From Gordonia phthalatica (GTDB lineage Bacteria > Actinomycetota > Actinomycetes > Mycobacteriales > Mycobacteriaceae), in assembly GCF_001305675.1 (NCBI RefSeq), contig NZ_CP011853.1, forward strand, positions 3,286,001-3,350,000: 64,000 nucleotides of DNA, read 5' to 3'. Below are positions 38,718-47,401 of the stretch, piece after piece. The position numbers and the translations under genes were made by a program. The stretch's first letter is position 1. The number at the start of each line of letters is the position of its first letter. The notes under the pieces are model-generated. The model was not told the DNA's origin, did no database searches, and saw nothing but the letters and a program-made list of their open reading frames with translations.

Positions 38718-39722
38718 CTACCCGCCGATCGCCGACATCGGCCGGTCCGGCTGGAGGAACCCCGGATCGTCGATCCCGTGCCCCGCGCGCTTAGCAGTCA
38801 CGGACGCGCGGATCATCGCCTCGATGTCGTCGACGCTCGCGCCGGACCGCAGGAGCGACCGCAGGTCCGACTCCTCGCGCGCGAACAGGCAGTTGCGGAG
38901 TTGGCCGTCGGCCGTCAATCGGACGCGATCGCAGGACCCGCAGAAGGGTGCCGTCACCGAGGCGATCACGCCGACCGTGGTGGGGCCGCCGTCGACGACG
39001 AACCGCTGCGCCGGATCGGATCCGCGACCCTCGCACGGTTCGAGGGAGAACTCCCCGGACAGGGTCTCGAGGATCTCCTTCCCGGTCACCATCTTCACGC
39101 GTGACCAGATGTGGCCTGCGTCGAGCGGCATCTGCTCGATGAACCGCAGCTGCGCCTCGTGCTGCTGGGCGAAGCGGACCAGGTCCACCAGTTCGTCGTC
39201 GTTGGTGTCGCGCATCGCGACGGTGTTGATCTTGAGCGGCTTCAGGCCGGTAGCCCGGGCGGCTTCGATGCCGGCGAGGACGTCGTCGAGCCGGTCGCGG
39301 CGGGTCAGCGCGGAGAAGCGGTCGGGACGCAGGGTGTCGAGGCTGATGTTGAAGCGCTCCAGCCCGGCGTCCGCGAGCGGCTGCGCCAGCTTCACGAGGC
39401 CGATGCCGTTGGTGGTGATGGAGATCCGCAGCGGGCCACGTTCGCCGCGGATCGCCGCGAGTCGACGGACCACGTCGACGACGTCGGGGCGCAGCAGCGG
39501 CTCGCCGCCGGTCAACCGCATTTCGACGATCCCGAGCCGCGCGAACACCTCTGCCAGGTTCACGATCTCATCGGTGGTGAGCAGTTCCGGGCGCGGGATC
39601 CACGGGACTCCCTCGGCGGGCATGCAGTAGGTGCAGCGGAGATTGCAGCGGTCGGTCAGCGAGATCCGCAGGTCGCGGTGCACGCGCCCGAAGGTGTCGA
39701 CCAGTCCGCCCGAGACGCTCAC
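38718..39722 (-). CDS. moaA: GTP 3',8-cyclase (radical SAM)
   Basis: MoaA starts molybdenum-cofactor synthesis by rearranging GTP. I chose GTG 39722 (334 residues), overlapping the moaE stop by four bases. The radical-SAM cluster cysteines 26, 30 and 33 are in DRCNLRCTYC. GGEPLLRP follows, and the second cluster is in FCGSCDRVRLTADGQLRNC. The protein ends MSAIGG, with the conserved C-terminal Gly-Gly. Confidence 0.95.
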   Translation of the reverse strand: MSVSGGLVDTFGRVHRDLRISLTDRCNLRCTYCMPAEGVPWIPRPELLTTDEIVNLAEVFARLGIVEMRLTGGEPLLRPDVVDVVRRLAAIRGERGPLRISITTNGIGLVKLAQPLADAGLERFNISLDTLRPDRFSALTRRDRLDDVLAGIEAARATGLKPLKINTVAMRDTNDDELVDLVRFAQQHEAQLRFIEQMPLDAGHIWSRVKMVTGKEILETLSGEFSLEPCEGRGSDPAQRFVVDGGPTTVGVIASVTAPFCGSCDRVRLTADGQLRNCLFAREESDLRSLLRSGASVDDIEAMIRASVTAKRAGHGIDDPGFLQPDRPMSAIGG

Positions 39723-40146
39723 GTCATCACCCGTCCGAGACCCACCCAGCTGTGCGAGCCGTCGCTCTCCACCTGCTTCTTCCACATCGGGAGTTCTGCC
39801 TTCACCCGCTCGACGAGCTCCCGATTCACCTCGAACGCCTCGGCGCGATGCACCGACGACACGGCGGCGACGATCGCGATGCCGCCGATCCCCAGGGTTC
39901 CGACGCGGTGACTGACCGCGATCCGGATGTCCGGTCGGTCGAGGCCGTCGACGATCTCCTGCAGGAACCGGTGGGCGTCCGGGTGGGCGCTGTACTCCAG
40001 TTCCACGACTCGACCGGCCGCGTCCGGATCGTTGTCGCGGACGGTGCCGACGAACAGTGCAGTGGCACCGGCGTCGGGGCGGTGACGGCGGTCAGGTGTG
40101 CGGCGACGTCGAGGTCGACGTCGCTGATGGCGGTCAGGGTGATCAT
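39719..40146 (-). pseudogene. moaE: Molybdopterin synthase large subunit, apparent frameshift
   Basis: From ATG 40146, which overlaps the mog stop (TGATG), the frame reads MITLTAISDVDLDVAAHLTA, a good MoaE start. It then loses similarity at a run of four C on the minus strand (40079-40076). The rest of MoaE (PDAGATALFVGTVRDNDPDA, AFEVNRELVERVKAELPMWK, KQVESDGSHSW) is in another frame to the stop at 39719. One extra C would restore a normal protein of about 142 residues. A read from ATG 40180 stays in the second frame but gives an arginine-rich start not seen in MoaE. It is either a real mutation or a homopolymer sequencing error. Confidence 0.75.
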
Positions 40147-40628
40147 CAGTGATCGCCTCCGACCGCCTGGTCGACGGCATGTGCGGCCACCTGCAGTACG
40201 ACGGGGATCCCGTCGCGTACCGCGCCGGTCGAGCCTGCGAGGTTCACGACGAGGGCTCCGCGACGCATGCCCGCCACTCCGCGGGAGAGCATGGCCTGCG
40301 GCAGCGAGGCGATGCCGACGCGACGGATCTCCTCGGCGACGCCGGGCAGTTCACGGGTCAGCAGCGAGGCGGTGGCCTCCGGGGTCACATCGCGCGGACC
40401 GACGCCGGTGCCGCCGGTGGTGACGACGAGATCGGCGCCCGCCTCCACCACTTCGACGATCAGACCGGAGATCGCGTTCTGGTCGTCGGGGACGACGATC
40501 ACCTCAGTGGACCAGCCTGCGGCACCGAGCAATTCGGCCGCGAGCGGGCCCGAGACGTCCTCGCGCTCACCGGCGTACGACCGGTCGGACACGGTGATCA
40601 CCGTCGCGCACCTCTGGTTGGAATCCAC
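40146..40628 (-). CDS. mog: Molybdopterin adenylyltransferase (MogA/MoaB type)
   Basis: The enzyme adenylylates molybdopterin to prepare it for MoeA. The 160-residue protein starts at GTG 40628. MPT-binding motif VVTTGGTGVGPRDVTPEAT, then MLSRGVAGMRRGALVVNLAG and STGAVRDG are the expected pattern. It is the first gene of a mog-moaE-moaA operon on the minus strand. Confidence 0.93.
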   Translation of the reverse strand: MDSNQRCATVITVSDRSYAGEREDVSGPLAAELLGAAGWSTEVIVVPDDQNAISGLIVEVVEAGADLVVTTGGTGVGPRDVTPEATASLLTRELPGVAEEIRRVGIASLPQAMLSRGVAGMRRGALVVNLAGSTGAVRDGIPVVLQVAAHAVDQAVGGDH

Positions 40629-40687
40629 ACCTTCGAGAGTGCCACGTCCGTCCCGGTGGGGCGAAGTTTTGCGGCCGGGTCAGGACC

Positions 40688-41371
40688 TCAGTCCTCATTC
40701 TTCCGGCCGCGCACGGTGTACCACGGTCGCGGGCCGTGCCAACCGAACTTCAGGGACCCGATGCGCACCGCGATCACCGCCGCCGCGCACAGCAGCCCGA
40801 TCCACGGGCGGTAGACGTCGAAGTGCAGCAATCCGGCGGTCAGCGCGGCACCGCCTGCCGCGGGGATCGCGTAGAGATACTCGTTCGGCCGGAGGACCAC
40901 CGGCACCTGTCCGGACAGCGCGTCGCGGATGATGCCGCCGCCCACACCGGTCGTGAGGCCGAGCATCGCCGCGGAGGGGGCGGACAGGCCGTGCTGGTAG
41001 GCGGTCACCGTTCCGGTCACCGCGAACATTCCCAGACCGACGGCGTCGGTGATGTCCAGCGGCCATCGCGTCAGCCGCGCGGGCGGCTGCCAGACGAAGA
41101 TCACCAGCGCCGTCGCCACGGCCGCCCCGAACAGCCACAGGTCGGTGAACGCGGTCGGCGGGATCTTGCCGATCATGACGTCGCGGATGATGCCGCCGCC
41201 CAGTGCGGTCGCCGCGGCCAGCAGCACGATCCCGACGATGTCCAGGTCGCGTCGTACCGACAGCAACGCGCCCGAGGCCGCGAATGCGACGACGCCGAGG
41301 AGTTCGCCGCCGACGTTCAACACCGATGCGGCGTCGTCGAAGCCCGGTGATGCGAGCAGCCAGTCGACCAC
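40688..41371 (-). CDS. TRIC-family (YadS/UPF0126) cation channel protein
   Basis: I chose GTG 41371 (227 residues) behind GGAAGGGG. Two repeats of the bacterial TRIC unit are visible: FAASGALLSVRRDLDIVGIV, ATALGGGIIRDVMIG and FAVTGTVTAYQHGLSAPSAA, TTGVGGGIIRDALSG. The GGGIIRD motifs line the pore in this family. Seven helices are expected; bacterial members conduct monovalent cations and some carry glycine. It is the last gene of the accessory block before rpsN on this side. Confidence 0.88.
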   Translation of the reverse strand: MVDWLLASPGFDDAASVLNVGGELLGVVAFAASGALLSVRRDLDIVGIVLLAAATALGGGIIRDVMIGKIPPTAFTDLWLFGAAVATALVIFVWQPPARLTRWPLDITDAVGLGMFAVTGTVTAYQHGLSAPSAAMLGLTTGVGGGIIRDALSGQVPVVLRPNEYLYAIPAAGGAALTAGLLHFDVYRPWIGLLCAAAVIAVRIGSLKFGWHGPRPWYTVRGRKNED

Positions 41372-41520
41372 GCGGCCCCTTCCTGCAGTAGCAGTCGGCG
41401 ACACCGGACGGCGCCGAACCTCTGCAAGTTTATCCCGCGCGAGACGGCTGGAAGCCCTCCCTGTCCCCCGTCCGCGACGGCCCCCTGCCGCCACGCGTCC
41501 AGTCCTGCCAGACTGGACGC

Positions 41521-41757
41521 ATGGCAATCAAGTTCACCGATCTCCCCGCCCCGGTCCGTGCCGGACTCATCGTCCTCGCCGGCGTCGACGCGAGTCTGCG
41601 TTTCTGGGCGATCAAGGACGTCCGCTCACGCGAGCAGTCGGAGATCAACGGGTCCAAGAAGCTCTGGACGCTGGGCCTCGCATTCGTGAACTCGGCCGGC
41701 GCTCTGCCGATCGCATATCTGGTGCGGGGCCGCCGGAAGCCCACCGACGAGGCCTGA
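41521..41757 (+). CDS. Small membrane protein (PLDc_N-like)
   Basis: This 78-residue protein has two hydrophobic segments (about residues 12-32 and 48-68) around a charged loop (KDVRSREQSEINGSKKLW). The second segment (GLAFVNSAGALPIAYLVRG) resembles the PLDc_N two-helix domain. No function can be assigned. It converges on rpsN; a shared two-way terminator follows within five bases of the stop. Confidence 0.65.
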   Translation: MAIKFTDLPAPVRAGLIVLAGVDASLRFWAIKDVRSREQSEINGSKKLWTLGLAFVNSAGALPIAYLVRGRRKPTDEA

Positions 41758-41762
41758 CGACG

Positions 41763-41798
41763 AAGGCTCCGCCTCCCCCGACGGGGAGGCGGAGCCTT
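41763..41798. terminator. Perfect bidirectional terminator after rpsN
   Basis: AAGGCTCCGCCTCCCC (41763-41778) and its exact complement (41783-41798) form a 16-bp stem with a four-base loop. A-rich and T-rich ends on both sides let it work on either strand. It ends rplN-rplX-rplE-rpsN transcription, showing that rpsH is no longer transcribed through from rpsN. Confidence 0.88.
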
Positions 41799-41829
41799 TC
41801 GTGTTCAGCTATGCCTTATCGGCAAGAAG

Positions 41830-42015
41830 TCACCAGCTGGACTTCTGCACGCCCGGCAGCTCGCCGGCGTGTGCCATGTCGCGGAAGCAGACGCGGCACA
41901 GGCCGAACTTGCGGTACACCGAGTGCGGGCGGCCGCACTTGTTGCAGCGTGTGTAGCCCCGCACGGCGAACTTGGGCTTCTTGTTGGCCTTGTTGACCAG
42001 AGCCTTCTTTGCCAT
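41830..42015 (-). CDS. rpsN: 30S ribosomal protein S14, zinc-binding (type Z)
   Basis: The 61-residue short form starts at ATG 42015 (MAKKALVNKANKKPKFAVRG). Cys24, Cys27, Cys40 and Cys43 (CNKCGRP...CRVC) bind zinc. It follows rplE by one base. It should be followed by rpsH, but a terminator and 30 kb of other genes intervene. Confidence 0.97.
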   Translation of the reverse strand: MAKKALVNKANKKPKFAVRGYTRCNKCGRPHSVYRKFGLCRVCFRDMAHAGELPGVQKSSW

Positions 42016-42016
42016 G

Positions 42017-42595
42017 TCAGTTGTCCTTAGCTTCGTTGCTCTTGAACGGGAAGCCCAGGGCGCGGAGCAGCGCACGGCCTTCGTCGTCCGTGGTGGCCGT
42101 CGTGACGACCGTGATGTCCATACCGCGCGGACGATCGATGCTGTCGATGTTGATCTCGTGGAACATCGACTGCTCGTTCAGACCGAACGTGTAGTTGCCG
42201 TTGCCGTCGAACTGACGGTCGCTCAGGCCGCGGAAGTCACGGATACGCGGGAGGGCGATCGACACGAGGCGGTCGAGGAACTCCCACATGCGGTCACCGC
42301 GGAGGGTGACGCGGGCGCCGATCGGCATGCCCTCGCGCAGCTTGAACTGTGCGATGGACTTGCGTGCGCGGCGGATCTCCGGAGCCTGACCGGTGATGAG
42401 CGCCAGGTCGGCGACGGCACCGTTGATCAGCTTCGCGTCACGGGCGGCGTCGCCGACGCCCATGTTGACGACGACCTTGACGACGCCGGGGATCAGCATG
42501 ACGTTGGAGTAGTTGAACTCCTCGTCCAGCTTACCCTTGATCTCCTCGCGGTACTTGGCCTTGAGGCGGGGCTGGACCTTCTCAGAGGTGGTCAT
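42017..42595 (-). CDS. rplE: 50S ribosomal protein L5
   Basis: This 192-residue 5S-rRNA-binding protein of the central protuberance has SNVMLIPGVVKVVVNMGVGD, RRARKSIAQFKLREGMPIGA and FGLNEQSMFHEINIDSID, all standard. It lies one base after rplX and one before rpsN. Confidence 0.97.
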   Translation of the reverse strand: MTTSEKVQPRLKAKYREEIKGKLDEEFNYSNVMLIPGVVKVVVNMGVGDAARDAKLINGAVADLALITGQAPEIRRARKSIAQFKLREGMPIGARVTLRGDRMWEFLDRLVSIALPRIRDFRGLSDRQFDGNGNYTFGLNEQSMFHEINIDSIDRPRGMDITVVTTATTDDEGRALLRALGFPFKSNEAKDN

Positions 42596-42596
42596 A

Positions 42597-42914
42597 TCAG
42601 ATGTCCTTCCCGGTCTTGCGGGAGATACGGACGTTCTTGCCGGTCTCCTCGTCGCGGCGGTAGCCGACGCGGGTCGGGTTGCCGTCGGCGTCGACGATCA
42701 TCACGTTAGAAACGTGGATCGGAGCCTCCTGCGTCACGATGCCGCCCGACTCCGCACCGCGCTCGTTGGCCGAGGCGCTGGTGTGCTTCTTGATGCGGTT
42801 GACGCCCTCGACGAGCACGCGCTCGCGCTTGGGGTAGGCCTCGATGACCTTGCCCTTGGCGCCCTTGTCCTTACCCGCGATGACGATGACAGTGTCACCC
42901 TTGTGAATCTTCAT
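42597..42914 (-). CDS. rplX: 50S ribosomal protein L24
   Basis: This 105-residue assembly-initiator protein has an N-terminal KOW motif (KIHKGDTVIVIAGKDKGAKG) and the usual KKHTSASANERGAESGGIVT stretch. It lies three bases after rplN and one before rplE. Confidence 0.97.
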   Translation of the reverse strand: MKIHKGDTVIVIAGKDKGAKGKVIEAYPKRERVLVEGVNRIKKHTSASANERGAESGGIVTQEAPIHVSNVMIVDADGNPTRVGYRRDEETGKNVRISRKTGKDI

Positions 42915-42917
42915 GAG

Positions 42918-43286
42918 TTAGATCACCTCCGGTGCGAGCGAAACGATCTTCATGAACTTCTTGTCGCGCAGCTCGCGGCTGACCGGTCCGAAGATGCGGG
43001 TGCCGCGCGGGTCGCTCTCGTTCTTGAGGATGACGGCCGCGTTCTCGTCGAACTTGATGTACGAACCGTCCGGGCGACGGCGCTCCTTGACGGTGCGCAC
43101 GATGACGGCCTTGACGACCTCACCCTTCTTGATGTTGCCGCCGGGGACGGCGTCCTTCACGGTGGCGACGATGACGTCGCCCACGCCGGCGTAGCGGCGC
43201 GACGATCCACCGAGCACGCGGATGCAGAGGATTTCCTTTGCACCGGTGTTGTCGGCGACGCGCACCCGCGATTCCTGCTGAATCAC
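42918..43286 (-). CDS. rplN: 50S ribosomal protein L14
   Basis: This 122-residue protein forms part of the subunit interface. It starts MIQQESRVRVADNTGAKEIL, with RRYAGVGDVIVATVKDAVPG and PRGTRIFGPVSRELRDKKFM. It heads a four-gene operon (rplN-rplX-rplE-rpsN). The S10-type genes that precede rplN in many bacteria are not adjacent here; a signalling gene array lies upstream. Confidence 0.97.
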   Translation of the reverse strand: MIQQESRVRVADNTGAKEILCIRVLGGSSRRYAGVGDVIVATVKDAVPGGNIKKGEVVKAVIVRTVKERRRPDGSYIKFDENAAVILKNESDPRGTRIFGPVSRELRDKKFMKIVSLAPEVI

Positions 43287-43455
43287 TGCGTAGTCTCCTT
43301 GACCTGGATACTTATGTCCGCCGGATTTCCGACCCGACGCACACGGTCTGTCACCATCGAAACAGGTGCCTGCCTGGGACTTCCCCGAGAATTCGGTTCG
43401 GTTTCAGTGGGTTCACCAGTCGACTCGCAGCGCACGCGCTGCAGGCAACCGCTCT

Positions 43456-43484
43456 AGTGTAGGCCACCGACCGCTCCCCCACAA
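43456..43484 (-). promoter_or_regulatory. Candidate promoter for rplN-rplX-rplE-rpsN
   Basis: On the minus strand TTGTGG (43484-43479) and TACACT (43461-43456) are separated by exactly 17 bases, a good housekeeping promoter, giving a leader of about 165 bases before rplN. Confidence 0.6.
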
Positions 43485-43529
43485 AATCACTTCGCCTCCC
43501 CCAAAACGGGTGGACCAGCACAAACGTGG

Positions 43530-44564
43530 TCAGTCGATGGTGGTGTCGGTGAGATCGTCTGTGCGGAACTCGATCCGACGGACCTGGCCGTCCTCCGCGA
43601 TGGCGATGGTGCCGACGAGGTCGCGTCCCTCAGGCATCAGCCGCACGGTGACCTGAGCTTCCGAACGAGCACCGACGAGCGCGCCGACGGCCGCCGTGCG
43701 GACTCTCGCCAGACGCGAGGCGTCATCGCCCCAGCGGGGACTGTCACGGTCGTCCAAGAGCAGGACCCGTACGCCGCGGGCCCGCGCATCCCAGGCGGCC
43801 TCGGCGACGTCGGGGACGTCGAGGCCGGGCGCCCGGATCCGATCGCGCAGCCCCGCCTCCACCAGGCGGCAGACGGCCACCTGCTCCTCGGTCAGCGGCT
43901 CACCGGAGGCGATGTGCTCCAGAAGCGGCCGGACCTGACCTTGGAGGCGGGCGACGCGCGCGTCCCGCACCAGCCGGACGCTTTCGGGACCGCGGTCCCG
44001 CTCCGCGCGTCGCCGCAGGCTACCGATCTGCTTTGCACGCGGACGGACGAGAATCGCGAAGAAGGTCGCCATGATCAGCACGCCGATGTTGCCGGGAACC
44101 GCCACGGCGGCGACGGCGGCGACATCGGCGCCGCGGATGACGGCCACGCCGATGATGCCGATGCCGCCGGCGATCATCCCGGCCCAAGCGACGGCGATCC
44201 GCCCTCTGAAGGCGAGCATCGCGAAGGTGACCGCGGGTGCGGCACCGAGCGCGAGGAGCACCGCCCGGTCCGTGGGATCGGTCGCGACGACGGACAGGAC
44301 GCAGGCGACTGCACCGCTCGCCGCCGTGGCCGCCGCGTCGCGCACGCGCATCGGATCCCCGGGCGACCGGAGGATGAGCGCCCACCCGACGCCGAGTGCG
44401 GCGAATCCGAGCAGATACACCACCGGAATGTTGATGCCGCCGCTCGCGACGCCGAGGAAGAGGAAGGCCAACCACGCGGCCGACGCGACGACGGTGCCCG
44501 CGGGGCTGCGGAGCCCGAGGATCGTCGCGACGTCGTCCACCTCGGACGCGGGGGCGGGAATCAT
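43530..44564 (-). CDS. Membrane partner protein of kinase pair 1 (conserved unassigned C-terminal domain)
   Basis: This 344-residue protein starts at ATG 44564, overlapping the kinase stop by four bases. Residues 20-175 carry about six membrane helices. After a charged helix, residues 200-340 form a domain shared with three other proteins in this window: VRPLLEHIASGEPLT, then LRDRIRAPGLDVP, then ARARGVRVLLLDD, then VTVRLMPEGRDLVGTI. I do not recognise it as a named family. Helix layout and the final strands faintly recall a histidine kinase with a degenerate ATPase domain, but no N-box or G-box is present. Constant pairing with a kinase suggests a co-sensor or regulator. Confidence 0.72.
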   Translation of the reverse strand: MIPAPASEVDDVATILGLRSPAGTVVASAAWLAFLFLGVASGGINIPVVYLLGFAALGVGWALILRSPGDPMRVRDAAATAASGAVACVLSVVATDPTDRAVLLALGAAPAVTFAMLAFRGRIAVAWAGMIAGGIGIIGVAVIRGADVAAVAAVAVPGNIGVLIMATFFAILVRPRAKQIGSLRRRAERDRGPESVRLVRDARVARLQGQVRPLLEHIASGEPLTEEQVAVCRLVEAGLRDRIRAPGLDVPDVAEAAWDARARGVRVLLLDDRDSPRWGDDASRLARVRTAAVGALVGARSEAQVTVRLMPEGRDLVGTIAIAEDGQVRRIEFRTDDLTDTTID

Positions 44565-45811
44565 GACTGCTCGCGGGCCTGCGACGGCACCCAGCGCAAC
44601 CGGACCGTGCACCCGCCGCCGGGTGTGCTGATGACGGCGGCGTCGCCACCGGGCAGGGTCCCCACCCGATGGCGGATGCTGAGGGCCACGCCGAGCCGAT
44701 CGCTCGGCACGTCGCCCGGATCGAAGCCGTGACCGTCGTCGGTCACGACAACCTGCACCAGGTCTGAGGAGACGCCGATGAACACGGCGCGCTGGGCGTC
44801 GGGGCCGGCGTGGGCGATGCTGTTGCGCGTGGCCTCCGCAGCGGCCTCGGCCAACGCGGCCACCACGCCGACGGGGCTGAGGGCGGCGTCGTCGGAGGTC
44901 TCGACGGTGACCGACAGATCACCGTCCACCCCGGCGAGGACCGCGCGCAGGCGGGCGACCACTTCGCCCGCGTCGATCTCGACGGTCTCATCATCGTGAT
45001 CGACCACGCTGTCGAGTGCGTCCAACGCACCGCGCGCCTGATCCACCAGGCGGGGGTCGTACCGATCGGCCGAGACGGACACGAAGGTGGAGAGCACGTG
45101 GTCGTGGATCAGCGCGTCGACACGGGCGAGCTCGACGTTGGCGACGTCGCGCGCCATCATCTTCTCGGTCGCGGCCCGCGATTCGTCCAGTTCCGAGCTC
45201 ATTCGCAGCACCTGATTGACCAGGAGAATGAACACCGTCGAGAAGACCATCCCGAACAGTGCCTCCTCGATAGCCGACCAGACGTCCGCGTCGGCGACGT
45301 GGGTGATCGCGACCGCTGAGCCGAGCAGTTTGCCGGTCGCCAGTGCCACGATCGCGACACCGACCGGCCGCCAGAGGACCAGGGTGATGCCGACCAGTCC
45401 GGCGAAGTCGAGGATCCACACCGACTCGTGATCACTGGATCCGTCGGCGAAGGCCAGCCAGAGCGCGGCGGCCGCGATCAACCCCGCGGTGCAGGCGTCG
45501 ATCAGGACCGGCATCGCCTGATGCCACTTCGGGATCATCGACACGATCAGCAGTGCGATGCCCGGGCCGAAGGCGAGGACCGCACCGACCGGTGGATACC
45601 AGGCAGGCACCACCCCCGCCGCCTCGGTGACCATCTGCGGAATCACCAGCAGCGCGTAGACCACGTACCCGCCGCCGACGAATCGAGACAGGGAGATGCG
45701 GACGCGATCGAGTTCGTTGGTCGCCGGCACCGTCGAACGCATGAAATGCTGCCGCCCGCCGTCCCGAAAACCGGGCAGCGGGCGGTCACTCTTGGAGAAG
45801 GTGCGGGTCAC
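44561..45811 (-). CDS. Membrane sensor histidine kinase, pair 1
   Basis: I chose GTG 45811 (416 residues), overlapping the stop of the HTH gene by four bases; a long upstream frame is not coding. Six membrane helices (about 40-202) lead to a coiled helix and an H-box VDALIHDHVLSTF with His236 at the NarL-type kinase phospho-site. The ATPase domain has the N-box EATRNSIAHAG (Asn330), G1 VTDDGHGFD and the final GGGCTVRLRW. There is no large sensory loop, so signal sensing is probably within the membrane. Order on the strand: HTH regulator, kinase, partner. Confidence 0.85.
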   Translation of the reverse strand: MTRTFSKSDRPLPGFRDGGRQHFMRSTVPATNELDRVRISLSRFVGGGYVVYALLVIPQMVTEAAGVVPAWYPPVGAVLAFGPGIALLIVSMIPKWHQAMPVLIDACTAGLIAAAALWLAFADGSSDHESVWILDFAGLVGITLVLWRPVGVAIVALATGKLLGSAVAITHVADADVWSAIEEALFGMVFSTVFILLVNQVLRMSSELDESRAATEKMMARDVANVELARVDALIHDHVLSTFVSVSADRYDPRLVDQARGALDALDSVVDHDDETVEIDAGEVVARLRAVLAGVDGDLSVTVETSDDAALSPVGVVAALAEAAAEATRNSIAHAGPDAQRAVFIGVSSDLVQVVVTDDGHGFDPGDVPSDRLGVALSIRHRVGTLPGGDAAVISTPGGGCTVRLRWVPSQAREQS

Positions 45812-46146
45812 CACGCTTCCAGTGTGGTGTATCCGTCCTGAAGCGCGCGAACCAACAGATGAGTCTTGGTCGGCGCGGGACGGCCGACGGCGGCGTACTT
45901 GGCGCGGATCCGCGAGATGTGCGTGCTCACCGTCGACTGTGAGATGAACAGCTTGTTGGCCGCATCCTCCTTCGACTCGGTGGCCATCCACGCGAGCAGC
46001 ACCTCGACCTCGCGGCTCGAGAGCGACGGGCGCGGCAGCGGGGCAACGGTGAGATGTGACGACACCTTCGTCCTCTGCGACAGGGGCTTGCTCCCGTGCG
46101 GGACGAGACTCTCGCTGACCCCGACCTCGAGTTCGGCAATGCTCAC
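45808..46146 (-). CDS. LuxR-type HTH protein without receiver domain, module 1
   Basis: This 112-residue protein starts at GTG 46146 with a GGAGG ribosome site. Residues 1-38 are non-conserved and 39-105 form a GerE/LuxR winged helix (LSSREVEVLLAWMATESKED, SQSTVSTHISRIRAKYAAVG). It lacks the phospho-receiver that regulators beside kinases normally carry. The ending GRPAPTKTHLLVRALQDGY matches the end of the full regulator at 48786-49481 (GRPTRTKLDLFKRAVEDGW), so they are paralogues. How kinase 1 could signal to it is unclear. Confidence 0.85.
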   Translation of the reverse strand: MSIAELEVGVSESLVPHGSKPLSQRTKVSSHLTVAPLPRPSLSSREVEVLLAWMATESKEDAANKLFISQSTVSTHISRIRAKYAAVGRPAPTKTHLLVRALQDGYTTLEAW

Positions 46147-46327
46147 GATCTACCTCCAGTGCAAGTACCCGACCGAATGAATTAACGTCCCGAAACTGAG
46201 AATCGCTCAGGATTGATGAAAACGTTACGAACTTTCCGCGCACCCCGGTAGACCCAGAAATGGGGACACCAGATCTGTTGACACCCGAACGGACCGACCC
46301 GCGACCGACCGCGGGTATCACCGCAGG

Positions 46328-47401
46328 TCAGGACTGAGTTTCGATGCTCGTCTCGCGGCCCGACGCGTCGAACTCGAGTCGGACGACGCCGTCGTTCCGC
46401 GCCACGGACACCGTCGCGAGACGCGATCGTCCGCGCGGGAGCAGTCGCGCAGTCACCTCGTCGCCGTCCTCGGCGTCGGCGAGCACGGCCACCACACGGT
46501 CGACGACGGCGCGGAGAGCAACGCTGTCGGGCATGCCGACGGCGACGTCGAAGTCGTCGAGCAGCAGAACTCGGACGCCTCGCGCACGCGCACGCCACGC
46601 GGCGTTCGCCACGCCGGGAGAATCGAAGCCCGGCGCGCGGATCCGATCGCGGAGTTGGGCCTCGACGAGGCGACACCGCTGGAGTTCACTCCTGTCGAGT
46701 CGGCCGCCTGCCGCGATCCGATCGAGCAGCGGGCGGGCGCCGTCGTCGAGCCGCGACAACTGCTGGTCGCGGACTGCGAGAGTGGCCTCCTCAGCGGAGC
46801 GGAGAGCGGTCTCACGTTCGGTCTCGCCGCGCAGGGCGTAGATCTGTCGCGCCCGGGGCCGCACGATGGCCGCGAAGATGGTCGCCATCAGCAACACCGC
46901 GAGGTTAGGCGCCTGCGCCCCGATCAACGCCGGTTGCGGACCGGCGAAGGCATCGGCCAGCAGCGCGACGGCCAGCCCCAGTCCGTACCCGAGCCAGGCC
47001 GCGACCGTCCGTCCGCGGACGGCGAGGAAGGCGGTCACAATGATGCTCATCCCCGTCAGGGTCCCGTACGCCAGGCCCGGGCGGTGTGCGAGACCGGGGA
47101 TCGCGATCGTGATCGCCAGGGGCGGTGCGAACACGATGAACAGGGTCGCCCACATCGCGACGGGGTCGCGAGGTGCACCGAGGAGGACGCCGGCCGCCAC
47201 CAGCAGCACGAGCATCGCCCCCACATACAGGAGGGGGTTGAGGACACCGCCCGCTGCGAAGCCGAGAACCACGGACACCGCCCAGATCACGAGCCCCAGC
47301 GCTACAGCCGCGCTGGTCTGCATGCCCATGATGGTGGAGGCGTCGTTCCGGGGCGACTGGCGCCACCAGAGGCGAGTCGGGAGCGTCAGCATCGTTCCCA
47401 C
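46328..47401 (-). CDS. Membrane partner protein of kinase pair 2
   Basis: The protein is 357 residues from GTG 47401, or 354 from ATG 47392; both overlap the kinase 2 gene. Six helices lie at about 30-195. The shared domain is clear: ARPLLDRIAAGGRLD, LRDRIRAPGFDSP, ARARGVRVLLLDD, VTARLLPRGRSRLATV. Identity with the pair 1 partner is higher than with those of pairs 3 and 4, pointing to a recent duplication of modules 1 and 2. The 181-base gap to the next HTH gene probably holds its promoter. Confidence 0.72.
   Translation of the reverse strand: MGTMLTLPTRLWWRQSPRNDASTIMGMQTSAAVALGLVIWAVSVVLGFAAGGVLNPLLYVGAMLVLLVAAGVLLGAPRDPVAMWATLFIVFAPPLAITIAIPGLAHRPGLAYGTLTGMSIIVTAFLAVRGRTVAAWLGYGLGLAVALLADAFAGPQPALIGAQAPNLAVLLMATIFAAIVRPRARQIYALRGETERETALRSAEEATLAVRDQQLSRLDDGARPLLDRIAAGGRLDRSELQRCRLVEAQLRDRIRAPGFDSPGVANAAWRARARGVRVLLLDDFDVAVGMPDSVALRAVVDRVVAVLADAEDGDEVTARLLPRGRSRLATVSVARNDGVVRLEFDASGRETSIETQS

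Noticed and set aside
40147..40180. ATG 40180 as a full-length start for moaE
   Set aside because: It would avoid the frameshift but gives an arginine-rich N-terminus inside mog; the coupled ATG 40146 encodes a genuine MoaE start in the other frame.
45812..46321. N-terminal extension of kinase 1 by 170 residues
   Set aside because: The extra residues overlap the HTH gene in antiphase and are compositionally non-coding; GTG 45811 overlaps the HTH stop and fits the family.
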